The translations under genes and the position numbers were made by a program. Positions 51,119 through 59,874 of a stretch of DNA of 64,000 nt are shown piece after piece (the stretch's first letter is position 1; each line of letters opens with the position of its first letter). The notes beneath the pieces are model-generated. The model was not told the DNA's origin. It ran no database searches and saw nothing but the letters and a program-made list of their open reading frames with translations. The DNA comes from Faecalicatena contorta (GTDB taxonomy: Bacteria > Bacillota > Clostridia > Lachnospirales > Lachnospiraceae): positions 36,871-100,870 of the forward strand of contig NZ_JAFBIX010000010.1 of the NCBI RefSeq assembly GCF_021531895.1. Reading direction: 5' to 3'.

Positions 51119-52239
51119 GATTCTTTCTTCTCCAAGATCTCTTTTACATATTTAACATACCATTCCATCACTTCGCACACGTATTGGGGAGATTTTTCAA
51201 AGTCCAGTTCTTCTGCATAACTTGCTGCAGCGCAACGAACGCAGATTGTTTCGTACTGACATTCTGTACATTTTGCGGGATGCTTGTAGGATTTTGTCCA
51301 TTTTTTCAGGTTTTCCCAACATGCAGGAAAACCTTGTTCCAGTACATTATTTCCGCCTATGCCTATCATTCCGCATGATAACATCTCTCCTTTCCAGTTA
51401 AACCAGAAGGTACTTGTCCCGGCACGACATGTAAAAGAAGAGTTCTGTATGGGTTTTTCAATTTTGATTTTCCCCTCGCTTAGCGCTTTGACAACTTTAC
51501 ATTTTTCTAAAAACTCTTTTTCTCCCAAATCGTGAATTTCTGCAAGAATCCGTACTTTTGCCGTCTCTTTGGCTGTCAGCCAGAATTCTGGCGTTTTTTT
51601 GCATGCGTTCATTTTTCTTGCCGGAGGGAACATATAATAAGCAGTCTCGACGTATATATCATTTTCTTCTGCCAGATGGTAGATCTGTTCCATATCATTT
51701 ACATTTAATCTAGTTACACTGTAATTCCACTTTACAGCAATTCCTCGTTCCTTTAACAGATGTACGCCTTGCATCATTTGACTAAAACCTTGTGGATTGT
51801 TGCATAATGCACCATATCGTTCATCTGACGCGCCATAAATAGAGATATTCACACGTCGCGGAGGATCTTCAGCCAAAAAATCTGCCATTTCTTCGTCTAT
51901 GAGTGTTCCATTTGTGTTAATACAGATAATAAGCCCGAGTTTTTTCAGTTCACGATAAAGAGTTTTAAATCCTGGATACAATAAAGGTTCGCCACCAGTT
52001 AAAAGCAGAAATAAAAGGCCCTGCTCTTGTGCTTCCCGAATGATGCGCAGCCATTCTTCCACGGATAATAAGCGGCCTTCTCTTCTCATTTGCTCCGGTG
52101 ACATGCGGACATAACACATGCGGCAATCCATATTACAAGTAGGAATTAATTCTACAGTAGCCCCAATAGGAATGCGAAGCCCATCCGCTTTTGCACAAAT
52201 ATGTTTTTCAAAAGGCATTGTCATCTCTAATACATCCAT
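51082..52239 (-). CDS. Radical SAM/SPASM protein B
   Basis: This 385-residue homologue of protein A has CNMDCRMC, FLLLTGGEPLLYPGF, NTNGTLIDEE, NISIYGA and a SPASM region (FTCRAG, LSCGMIG, KCTECQYETICVRCAAA, YVC). It is last in module B: precursor 2, HPr-kinase-like ATPase, then this gene 2 bp after the ATPase stop. The shared MSPEQMRREGRL segment after the cluster motif suggests the same substrate-class specificity as protein C (LSPEEMRAQGRL). Confidence 0.93.
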   Translation of the reverse strand: MDVLEMTMPFEKHICAKADGLRIPIGATVELIPTCNMDCRMCYVRMSPEQMRREGRLLSVEEWLRIIREAQEQGLLFLLLTGGEPLLYPGFKTLYRELKKLGLIICINTNGTLIDEEMADFLAEDPPRRVNISIYGASDERYGALCNNPQGFSQMMQGVHLLKERGIAVKWNYSVTRLNVNDMEQIYHLAEENDIYVETAYYMFPPARKMNACKKTPEFWLTAKETAKVRILAEIHDLGEKEFLEKCKVVKALSEGKIKIEKPIQNSSFTCRAGTSTFWFNWKGEMLSCGMIGIGGNNVLEQGFPACWENLKKWTKSYKHPAKCTECQYETICVRCAAASYAEELDFEKSPQYVCEVMEWYVKYVKEILEKKESQILSRSFKRSR

Positions 52240-52241
52240 AT

Positions 52242-53084
52242 TTACGTAATCTCCTTAAACAGACAATCAACAGCATCCAGAGTTGGTGTACACTTCAAAA
52301 AATATATGGGTATTTCTTTGCATAAATTTTCAACTAAACTCAAGGCTTTTTCCGTTGCTTTTTCATTCCAGTAATTCACGCTAATCTCACTTAATATTTT
52401 TCGAAATGCCTGAAAGCCATACAAACGCTGTACAGTATCCGTTGGATCCTGACTCAGATATATAATTGCACGGATTGGATAATTCTTATTTTCGGAAATC
52501 TTTGAACTACCACATATGGGGAATCCACATGCAGTCCATCGTCCGTCGCGTTTCTGTAAAACAGAACGATCCCCATTCACAACATGTGCATTTTTATATT
52601 TAACCCATAAATCGGCCTGTGTTGATTTCCCAATACCGGATGGCCCTGTAAATAAAATTGCCTTCTCCTCATATTCTATATATGCAGAATGTATGATTAG
52701 CGCACTACTTTCCAATAGTACCTTTTCTAACATCATGGCTACAAAATACATATATGCTTCTTGTTTCAAAACAGGATTGATAAATATATAATATCCATCT
52801 TTCTTCTCTTCACAGTAGATACTCACTTCTTCACCCAGAAGATAATGAACACGAATCTCCCCTTCACTTCCCTGGTATATATGTTGATTTTTGCCATGGT
52901 ATAAACAGACCAGCCGTGATACATCCGGCTCTGAATCGTAACATTGGATATAATAATGCGTAACGGGAAATGAATTTTTCTCATACGATGTTTGCAAAAA
53001 ATGCATATGCCATTCACACCATGGGATTTCAAAATCTGCCTGAATAGCAAAAATATGATTTGCAAATTCAAAATAATAAACCAT
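52242..53084 (-). CDS. HPr-kinase-like ATPase B
   Basis: This 280-residue protein has the HprK C-terminal fold: LIIHSAYIEYEEKAILFTGPSGIGKSTQADLW (His and Walker A), VVNGDRSVLQKR (Asp after the loop) and CGFPICGSSKIS. HprK-like proteins in lasso-peptide clusters phosphorylate the precursor, and related kinases occur in exopolysaccharide loci. The target here is unknown, and precursor 2 directly upstream is a candidate. AGGAG lies before the ATG at 53084. A terminator-like hairpin separates it from precursor 2. Confidence 0.85.
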   Translation of the reverse strand: MVYYFEFANHIFAIQADFEIPWCEWHMHFLQTSYEKNSFPVTHYYIQCYDSEPDVSRLVCLYHGKNQHIYQGSEGEIRVHYLLGEEVSIYCEEKKDGYYIFINPVLKQEAYMYFVAMMLEKVLLESSALIIHSAYIEYEEKAILFTGPSGIGKSTQADLWVKYKNAHVVNGDRSVLQKRDGRWTACGFPICGSSKISENKNYPIRAIIYLSQDPTDTVQRLYGFQAFRKILSEISVNYWNEKATEKALSLVENLCKEIPIYFLKCTPTLDAVDCLFKEIT

Positions 53085-53099
53085 TGCCACTCCTGTTAA

Positions 53100-53133
53100 T
53101 AAAAAAAAGAGTGAATGAAAAATCCACTCTTTT
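53100..53133 (-). terminator. Hairpin with T run between precursor 2 and the HPr-kinase-like gene
   Basis: An 8-bp stem (AAAGAGTG / CACTCTTT) is followed on the minus strand by a long T run, 14 bp after the precursor 2 stop. Partial read-through would give low enzyme and high precursor levels. Confidence 0.78.
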
Positions 53134-53146
53134 GTAATACATCTTT

Positions 53147-53605
53147 TTATGATAACGCCTTTCCCTCTTCAAAACCATTCAAATAATCAAGAGCGTAACC
53201 GGCGTGAACTCTTGAACCATGTCCACTGCTGCTATATCCACCTAAATCAACAGTACCACTATATAGCGGTCGACCATTATCTATTTCTGCATTTGCTGCA
53301 TTTTTTTGTGTACTAGTCCACCCCAAAGAAGTAGTGTTGTTTGTAACATTCCCACCTTCTGCCACACCGTCTCCCCATTGGAACAATTGGCTAAAGAACT
53401 TTTCGGCTTCAGATGTAGATGTAAATGCTGCTCGCTGATATGCACAACCTATAGCAGAGGTAAATACAGTAACATAACTGGTTTTTGCACAATAGATCTT
53501 TACTGTATCTGTGCCACTTACAATGTTTAAATCACATCCCGCAATAAACTGATTTGGGACAAACTCCTCACAATGCATTAATGGCTTCCCATATCTTTTC
53601 TTCAT
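53147..53605 (-). CDS. Leader-motif peptide precursor 2 (RiPP-like)
   Basis: This 152-residue protein has the shared leader pattern KKRYGKP, EEFVPNQFIAGC (Cys24). The rest is Ser/Thr/Gly/Ala-rich (NIVSGTDTVKIYCAK, GGYSSSGHGSRVHAGYALDYLNG) with Cys at IYCAK and IGCAY. The N-terminal motif carries an extra Cys (MHCEEF). No signal peptide is seen. GAGGGAGTGG precedes the ATG at 53605, the same site as precursor 3. It is followed by a terminator, an HPr-kinase-like gene and radical SAM gene B. The core and modification are not determinable. Confidence 0.72.
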   Translation of the reverse strand: MKKRYGKPLMHCEEFVPNQFIAGCDLNIVSGTDTVKIYCAKTSYVTVFTSAIGCAYQRAAFTSTSEAEKFFSQLFQWGDGVAEGGNVTNNTTSLGWTSTQKNAANAEIDNGRPLYSGTVDLGGYSSSGHGSRVHAGYALDYLNGFEEGKALS

Positions 53606-53729
53606 ATTTTTACCCACTCCCTCATTATTACTTACAAATAAATAATATTCGTATTCATACAGATATATTCCATTTTTACCCAAATATTCTGTAAAAATAT
53701 CATTTGATGGAGTGTTAACTGGTTTCCGT

Positions 53730-54992
53730 TTAATCTATAATATCATACTCCCGCAGCAGTTCCACCCGGCTCATTCCGATTTCCATTCCACTTGGTTCTT
53801 CTTTGTCATCCTTCCTCTTATTGCCCAGATATCCCGCGATCCTCATGCCCCATGCCACCGGCAGAAGCCACGGATATTTGTCCAGCCACGGGTATCCTCT
53901 CTTCATATAATCTTTTCCAGGGAAAAGGGACGCTTTCACAGAAGCCATCGTATCTTTCTTCCCACTTTCTGCCGCTGCCAGTGTGATGTTGGAACTGTGT
54001 TTGCGCTCCATAGTGCTGTCTCCGAAGATGCCACTGTCAAGGAGATCAAGAAGTAAATGATCGCAGTTGACGTGTTCTTCCTGCAGGAACGCCGGATAGT
54101 GTGCTTTCTCACAGGAGAATCCGAGATACTCTCGTCCTATTTCCGCCAGACCATTCCAGAATACTTCCATGCGAAGTGCCTGCAGTCTCGTATATATATA
54201 ATCCCAGTCGATCTGCTCTCCGTAATGTTCTGCCATCATGACCATATCGCAGACCTGGCGGATGCCAAATCCTCCGTGCAGGAAGTGCTTCAGGCTATGG
54301 CAGATCAAATAGAACAGATGCAGGGTCGGATGCAAGGTCCAGATCGTTTTGCCCTGGATTTCTTCTGCTATACATGTGGCATATGCATCTGCAAATTCCC
54401 TGTTAAGGTGTCCATAAGCGCCCGACTCTTCTGCAAACAGGTCAAAATGCATCTCGATATACACGCCATTTTGCGGATTGATATAAGGAATTTCCTGAGG
54501 CAGATGCGCTGTGTCAAGCTCTTCTCTCTGAAATCCTCCGGCTGCCAGGATTGCATCACAGACAGGGAAATCTTCTTTCCGCACGAGAATGTCTTCATCG
54601 CCGGACACGCGGTAATCAGACTTCTCATAGAGATTGCGGCAGATGATCCCCTTCACTACCAGAGGCCGTACTCCCTGGGCACACATTTTTTCATATATAC
54701 GCAAGAAACCATCGGCCCGCTGCATCTGCATCATGACTTCCCGCATAGTGTAATTCTTGAATACTCCTGCCAGACCCATATATTCTGGCTTTCGAAGCAG
54801 TTCTTCCTCCCGGATCTGCTCATAGACGGCAGCAGTCATCTTATGGATCCCTGCCATCTGATATAATTCCTCTATCTGTACAAATGCTTCCGGAAAATGA
54901 TAAGTCTTTCCGTGCATGAAGCTCTCCAGAATCTTTAAGAATTCTTCCTGCAATGATGTTAATTCAATTTTTCCAATTCTTTCTCCAGACAT
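53730..54992 (-). CDS. Nucleotidyltransferase-family protein (NTP_transf_5 type)
   Basis: This 420-residue protein carries the nucleotidyltransferase-like core RPLVVKGIICRNLYEKSDYRVSGDEDILVRKEDF (GD.D metal acids), then YIEMHFDLF and LICHSLKHFLHGGFGIRQVCDMVMM. This family is found in lasso-peptide and exopolysaccharide loci beside HprK and PqqD proteins. Its product is not established. The ATG at 54992 has GGAGGAGG 7 nt upstream and overlaps the HPr-kinase-like gene by 34 bp, a strong sign of coupling. Confidence 0.85.
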   Translation of the reverse strand: MSGERIGKIELTSLQEEFLKILESFMHGKTYHFPEAFVQIEELYQMAGIHKMTAAVYEQIREEELLRKPEYMGLAGVFKNYTMREVMMQMQRADGFLRIYEKMCAQGVRPLVVKGIICRNLYEKSDYRVSGDEDILVRKEDFPVCDAILAAGGFQREELDTAHLPQEIPYINPQNGVYIEMHFDLFAEESGAYGHLNREFADAYATCIAEEIQGKTIWTLHPTLHLFYLICHSLKHFLHGGFGIRQVCDMVMMAEHYGEQIDWDYIYTRLQALRMEVFWNGLAEIGREYLGFSCEKAHYPAFLQEEHVNCDHLLLDLLDSGIFGDSTMERKHSSNITLAAAESGKKDTMASVKASLFPGKDYMKRGYPWLDKYPWLLPVAWGMRIAGYLGNKRKDDKEEPSGMEIGMSRVELLREYDIID

Positions 54993-55834
54993 CTGACTGC
55001 CTCCTCCGAGATGTCACAGCCCAGTTCAAATACCGGGACTTCTCCAATCATTTCTTCGATCAGGTCCATCGCTTTCATCTGAAATTCTGCGTTCCACATA
55101 TTAATGGTTATCTGAGCCATGAGCTTCTGTACCGCTTCAAATCCTTTTATCCTTACGATCTCATTTGTCTTCGACTGATGGAGCATCACGATTGCCTCAA
55201 TCGGACAGGATTCGTTATAGCAGATCTCAGAGCTTCCGCAGACCGGCCATCCATAGGCATACCAGCCGTCTTTCTCACAGATAAGGAGAGACCGGTCACC
55301 ATTGACCGTTCTGGTACCGCGATATCTCTCCCACAAATCTGCCTGCGTTGATTTTCCTGTCTCGGAAGGGGCCGAGAACAAAATCGCTTTCCCGTCTCTG
55401 AGCATATACGCAGAATGTAAGATCAGGGAATCCTGCTGAATCATCAGTTTCTCCAGTGCGAGCAGTGACACAAATATCGTATCATAGATAAGCATTGGCC
55501 GGATCTCTTCATCTACCCACACCCGGATTGGCTTCCCCGCTTCTTCAAGGACAATCCCATAGGGACGGTCAGCCCCATGAAAATTCAAGATCCGGCATTC
55601 TATCTCTGGCACGGTCAGCACCCGCAGATTCTCTCTTCGAATCTCCCTTGCCTGCGGGCAGGCTTTTCTGAATGCCTGCTCGATTTCATTCAATGCTCTG
55701 GTATATACAATCTCATAAATACGATCTACTTCATCACTTTCACATAGGAATTTTTGCATATTTTCAGGAATTGGCATTCCTTCCGGCATATGCACCTCTA
55801 TATTTACATGACCAAACTGATACTTCTTCTTCAC
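54959..55834 (-). CDS. HPr-kinase-like ATPase C
   Basis: This 291-residue homologue of ATPase B has SLILHSAYMLRDGKAILFSAPSETGKSTQADLWERY (Walker A), TRTVNGDRSLLICEKDGWYAYGWPVCGSSEICYNE and a C-terminal helical part. Both copies share HSAY, GKSTQADLW, VNGDRS and CGSS, so they are paralogues in the locus. It lies 2 bp downstream of a Wzz-BY-kinase gene and overlaps the nucleotidyltransferase gene. The substrate is unknown. Confidence 0.86.
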   Translation of the reverse strand: MKKKYQFGHVNIEVHMPEGMPIPENMQKFLCESDEVDRIYEIVYTRALNEIEQAFRKACPQAREIRRENLRVLTVPEIECRILNFHGADRPYGIVLEEAGKPIRVWVDEEIRPMLIYDTIFVSLLALEKLMIQQDSLILHSAYMLRDGKAILFSAPSETGKSTQADLWERYRGTRTVNGDRSLLICEKDGWYAYGWPVCGSSEICYNESCPIEAIVMLHQSKTNEIVRIKGFEAVQKLMAQITINMWNAEFQMKAMDLIEEMIGEVPVFELGCDISEEAVRCLEKELEKLN

Positions 55835-55836
55835 GA

Positions 55837-57294
55837 TTATTTCTCCTGTTGTTCGCCCACTTCTACATATTCCGCATTTTCTTCGCCTTCTTTTACACGT
55901 TCTCCATAGACCCCATAATGACTATAACGACCATAACGATAGCCGCCATAGCTACTTAGTGTCCGCTCTGCACCGTTTAATACTGCTCCGATAATCGGCA
56001 ATTTCGAGAACGTCAACATATCCATTCCTTCTGCGATTCTTTCGATTCGCGCATAGTCCTGTTTTACCACATAGAGCGCACAGTCTGCACATCTTGCAAC
56101 TGCAGAAGCATCAGATAACATGGCAGCCGGAGGCGTATCAAGCACTACATAGTCATAACGCTCCTCCAGCCCATCAACCACTTCTCCCAATACTTTTGTA
56201 CTTAGAAGCTTCACGGGATCCGATTGCGGCTCCCCTGCGAAGATCACATCAAGTCCCCATTCTTCCAGCGACTGCATGGCTTCTTCTGCCGCACATCTGC
56301 CCTTTAGAATATCCGACATCCCAATCTTGGTCCGCTCCTCCATTCCCAGTACTTTTCCAATGGAAGGATTGCGAAGATCCATGTCTACAAGTGCCACCTG
56401 CTTTCCCCTTTCTGCCAGAGACAGAGCAAGGTTTGCCGCAATCGTTGATTTCCCTTCTCCCGGAACAGAACTGGTTACCATAATTACCTGTCCGCCAACG
56501 CGATTCATTTCCCGCATCACTCTTGTACGGATGGTACGCATCGCTTCCAGAAAAGCATAACCTACTTTATCATTGTAGATATGAATATGTCTGTCGAATT
56601 CTTTTCTCCTTTTTTTAAAAATAATCTGCGGTATGATCGCAATACATGTTACACTTAGATATTTTTTAAAATCTTCTTCTCTCTGGATCGTATGATTGGT
56701 CATCGTATAGAAAAAGGCAAATACCAGCCAGAGAAACGCCCCGACTGCAGCACCCTCCAGAAGACTCATGCGCTTGTCCAGATAGTTCCATGGTCTCGCA
56801 GCGATTCCGGAATCATCCAGCACCTCTATCTGAATCTTTCCCAGCACATATACACTGGCCTGCGGACATTTCTTCAGAATCGACTGCAGAATCCCATATG
56901 CCATACCCGCATCATCGGAAGTTACCTTGAGTACGAAGAAATTCGCAGACTCCTTACTCTCCAGCTCGATTGTTGCAGGAAATGTGCTTAACTCCATGTC
57001 TTCCATGACCATATTTTTCATTACATCGGACTGCAGAATATATGGAAGGCTTTCTTTTACCTGCTCACTTCCGCTGGCACCGCTGCCGACAACAGAGCTT
57101 CCTTCTGTATTTACCGAAAATGTTGCCTGGCTCTGATATTCCGGCTGATAATGAAGTCTGACATAGAGATAGAACCCTGCTGACACTGCCAGAATGCATA
57201 TCAGCAAAGAGATCCAGAACTTCTTTACCGTCTTCAGGAAATCTTCCAGAAAAGAAGTAATATCTATTAAATTCAGTTCTTCCTTCTTATCCAT
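55837..57294 (-). CDS. Wzz-BY-kinase fusion (PGEGKS type), cassette 2
   Basis: This is a 485-residue tyrosine kinase fusion with helices at about residues 25-45 (FWISLLICILAVSAGFYLYV) and 185-205 (AAVGAFLWLVFAFFYTM). The ATPase has SSVPGEGKSTIAANLALSLAERGK, LVDMDLRNPS and YVVLDTPPAAML, and the Tyr tail is YGGYRYGRYSHYGVYG. It is the counterpart of the gene at 42302. AAGGAG lies 15 nt before the ATG, inside the end of the previous gene, so coupled translation is likely. Confidence 0.91.
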   Translation of the reverse strand: MDKKEELNLIDITSFLEDFLKTVKKFWISLLICILAVSAGFYLYVRLHYQPEYQSQATFSVNTEGSSVVGSGASGSEQVKESLPYILQSDVMKNMVMEDMELSTFPATIELESKESANFFVLKVTSDDAGMAYGILQSILKKCPQASVYVLGKIQIEVLDDSGIAARPWNYLDKRMSLLEGAAVGAFLWLVFAFFYTMTNHTIQREEDFKKYLSVTCIAIIPQIIFKKRRKEFDRHIHIYNDKVGYAFLEAMRTIRTRVMREMNRVGGQVIMVTSSVPGEGKSTIAANLALSLAERGKQVALVDMDLRNPSIGKVLGMEERTKIGMSDILKGRCAAEEAMQSLEEWGLDVIFAGEPQSDPVKLLSTKVLGEVVDGLEERYDYVVLDTPPAAMLSDASAVARCADCALYVVKQDYARIERIAEGMDMLTFSKLPIIGAVLNGAERTLSSYGGYRYGRYSHYGVYGERVKEGEENAEYVEVGEQQEK

Positions 57295-57301
57295 AGCTTA
57301 T

Positions 57302-58726
57302 TTATGCATTCTCCTTTGGTTCTTTCTTCTTATTATAATATTCATACCCATAGCCATATTTCTGCTGATAACTGTCTGATCTCGGAAACACATTGCCAAG
57401 AAGCCCTGTCTCCACATCATTCAGTATACACCCCAGAAGCTGGCATCCGTTTTTCTTGAAAATATCAATTGCATCATTAATATCTTTTACTTTTGAAGTA
57501 TTCTGCCGCACTACCAGAAGCCCTGCCGCCGCATGCTGCATGATCTCTTCTGCATCTGCCGCCAGATAAAGCGGCGGTGTATCAATAATAACGTAATCCA
57601 CTTCTTCTGCAAACCGGTCAAATGCTTTTGCTGCGCTCTGGCTTACAAGGAGCTTCATTGCATTTTTGTAACTGCGGCTTCCTGCCAGAAGTCGCACACC
57701 GGTGTGTTCTATCTCCCTCACTGCCTCAGAGAGCTCCGCTTTCCCTGCCAGAACACTTCCCACCTGAGCCTCACCTTTAGTATATCTCTGCCCAAACAAT
57801 TTAAACTGCGCCGGTTTACGAAGATCTGCATCCACCAGAAGTACTTTCTTCCCCTGTTTGGCAAGAGACAGCGCCAGATTGGCTGACACTGTGGATTTTC
57901 CTTCATTTTCCTGAACACTGGTAACAAGGACTACCTTCTTACCCTTACGTCCGACCTTATAATCCAGCTTCATACAGAGCTTCTGGAAAGTCTCAATATA
58001 GCCGAAGCTGGTAACCGGATTACTCACGAGAAGTCCTGTCTTCTCTTTTCGCAGCCCGAGATGCAGGCCTTTATTCAGATCTTCATGATAAATCGTCGCA
58101 AATAACCGTGTATCCAGTTTCTTCTCTACTTCTTCTTCATTCTTAATATCATCACGGAAATAATAGAACAATGCAAGTAAAAAAACGATTCCTGCTGCCG
58201 TTACAAGAAACACTTTGGCCAGCAAATGCTTTGCATCATACGCTTCCATAGCCTCCATAGGTACTTTCGGCTCCTCCAGTACCTGAAGCACCATATTGCT
58301 CAGAAGCTTCTCTGTTACTTCCCCATAATGATCCAGAATCCCATTCATAACAATCATGGCATCCCGCGGAGTTGCTGCCTGTACTTTCATAGTGATCATA
58401 TTCGTGTTCGGAATACTCTCACAAGAAATGCTGCCTGGAAGCGAGGATATCTCCAGTGCCTCTGCAACCTTCTTCTGCAGAAGACTACTGGTAATCACTT
58501 CCTGAAAGATCTCCGCCGTCTCCTGTGCTCCGCTGGTACCGCTGGTAGCTCCGGCACCATCTCGCTCATATACAACTATAATGGCCTTTGTCTCATACTG
58601 AGGCCGATACATCCTGCTTGCCACAATACCACAGCCAAGAGCCGCGATCACTCCAACCAGAAGAATCACCAGCCACTGCCTGAGCACGCGTCTTAATATA
58701 TTTACAATATCTATCCGTTCTGTCAT
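57302..58726 (-). CDS. Wzz-BY-kinase fusion (ENEGKS type), cassette 2
   Basis: This 474-residue protein begins with a helix (WLVILLVGVIAALGCGIVASRMY), then an extracellular loop and a second helix (VFLVTAAGIVFLLALFYYF). The ATPase has TSVQENEGKSTVSANLA, LVDADLRKPAQF and YVIIDTPPLYLAAD, and the tail has YGYGYEYY. It is the counterpart of the gene at 43801. It follows the Ig-like gene by 12 bp, the same order as in cassette 1. Confidence 0.91.
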   Translation of the reverse strand: MTERIDIVNILRRVLRQWLVILLVGVIAALGCGIVASRMYRPQYETKAIIVVYERDGAGATSGTSGAQETAEIFQEVITSSLLQKKVAEALEISSLPGSISCESIPNTNMITMKVQAATPRDAMIVMNGILDHYGEVTEKLLSNMVLQVLEEPKVPMEAMEAYDAKHLLAKVFLVTAAGIVFLLALFYYFRDDIKNEEEVEKKLDTRLFATIYHEDLNKGLHLGLRKEKTGLLVSNPVTSFGYIETFQKLCMKLDYKVGRKGKKVVLVTSVQENEGKSTVSANLALSLAKQGKKVLLVDADLRKPAQFKLFGQRYTKGEAQVGSVLAGKAELSEAVREIEHTGVRLLAGSRSYKNAMKLLVSQSAAKAFDRFAEEVDYVIIDTPPLYLAADAEEIMQHAAAGLLVVRQNTSKVKDINDAIDIFKKNGCQLLGCILNDVETGLLGNVFPRSDSYQQKYGYGYEYYNKKKEPKENA

Positions 58727-58738
58727 CTTCTTATAATC

Positions 58739-59587
58739 CTACTCTTCCACTACTATTATCAGATCCGTAGACGCACTGGCCTGTTCTGTATTTAATGTAT
58801 ATGTCGCCGTATAGATTCCCGGCATAGAAGTATCCAGATCCGAACTGATCTGCACATCTCCCACTCCATATTCCCGGCCTCCCGCAGATGCGCGCACAAT
58901 ATAAGCACCTAAGTCCACACCTTCTCCCACCTTAGAGTAGATGAGATACTGAGACAACTCCACACTTGCATATGCACCAGTACTATTCATCACAATCTTC
59001 ACCGGAAGCCTTAGCGTTGCCACGTCACCGCAGCTGTTCGTTACTTGTACTTCATACTGCGCTGTCATAGCATCTGACGTCATAGACACCATCTCTGTAT
59101 CCGTCACGACAATCTGACTGGTCAGATCTCCATCAATACAATCCGATGCATGAAGCGGTTCCAGGATCTCAGACATCTCTGCATTGACCGAATATGCCCT
59201 CAGCGGTCCATCCAGAGAAAAACGTGGCGGTGTATAATCTACATACTTCATCTTTCGCTGCGCTTTTCCTACATGGTTATCCTGATCAAAAGCGGCATAG
59301 GTAATCACCCGCTGATGATCTCCCAGCATCTTGGAAATGCTCTCTATAATAGCTGTATCCGTTACATCTCCATCTTTCTTATCGGTAGCTTTCACTCCGG
59401 CAAGCAGTTCTTCTTCCGTCACGCCTACGGATACTTCCAGCACATCTGTGTCAAAGGTAATCTCTGGTGTAGAACGGTCAAATCGACTATAAAGCACCCA
59501 CTCATTGGCAATATATAAGATTCCCATCCCGACAGCCACTGCCAATAACAGAATCCGAAGACGATACTGTGTACTCTTCTTTCCCAT
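58739..59587 (-). CDS. Membrane-anchored Ig/cadherin-like protein, cassette 2
   Basis: This 282-residue protein has one N-terminal helix (ILLLAVAVGMGILYIANEWVLY) and two modules with ATDKKDGDVTDTAI and ASDCIDGDLTSQIV, then a C-terminal beta module (QYLIYSKVGEGVDLGAYIV). It parallels the protein at 45263 in order and motif. Its ATG overlaps the PqqD-like stop (TAATG), so translation is coupled. The role is unknown, probably outside the membrane. Confidence 0.82.
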   Translation of the reverse strand: MGKKSTQYRLRILLLAVAVGMGILYIANEWVLYSRFDRSTPEITFDTDVLEVSVGVTEEELLAGVKATDKKDGDVTDTAIIESISKMLGDHQRVITYAAFDQDNHVGKAQRKMKYVDYTPPRFSLDGPLRAYSVNAEMSEILEPLHASDCIDGDLTSQIVVTDTEMVSMTSDAMTAQYEVQVTNSCGDVATLRLPVKIVMNSTGAYASVELSQYLIYSKVGEGVDLGAYIVRASAGGREYGVGDVQISSDLDTSMPGIYTATYTLNTEQASASTDLIIVVEE

Positions 59588-59874
59588 TACCAGGTCTTAT
59601 CCTCCTTCGTACACTCTACAAAACCAGCCTGAAGAAGCTGAGAGATGAATCCGATAGCGTCCTTCTTCGCCGTCTCCTCATCAATCTCATATTCGTCAAG
59701 AATCATCTGGATCATCTCCTCCAGACTCTCTGCCTTCTCCATATTTTCCCAGATGAATCTGGCCGTGTCACTCATCGTGATCAGGCCATTGAATTCCTGT
59801 GTCGTAGCCCCTGTCGGCACCAGTACACATTCCCCCGCAATCTCTCTTAATATAAATTCCTTCGCAATTCTCAT
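59587..59874 (-). CDS. PqqD-family peptide chaperone (RiPP recognition element)
   Basis: This 95-residue protein matches the PqqD fold: FILREIAGECVLVPTGATTQEFNGLITMSDTARFIWENME, then LDEYEIDEETAKKDAIGFISQLLQAGFVE. PqqD proteins hold the leader peptide and present it to the radical SAM enzyme. It overlaps the radical SAM C stop (ATGA), direct evidence that the two work together. It is the only such gene in the window, so it may serve all three precursors. Confidence 0.92.
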   Translation of the reverse strand: MRIAKEFILREIAGECVLVPTGATTQEFNGLITMSDTARFIWENMEKAESLEEMIQMILDEYEIDEETAKKDAIGFISQLLQAGFVECTKEDKTW

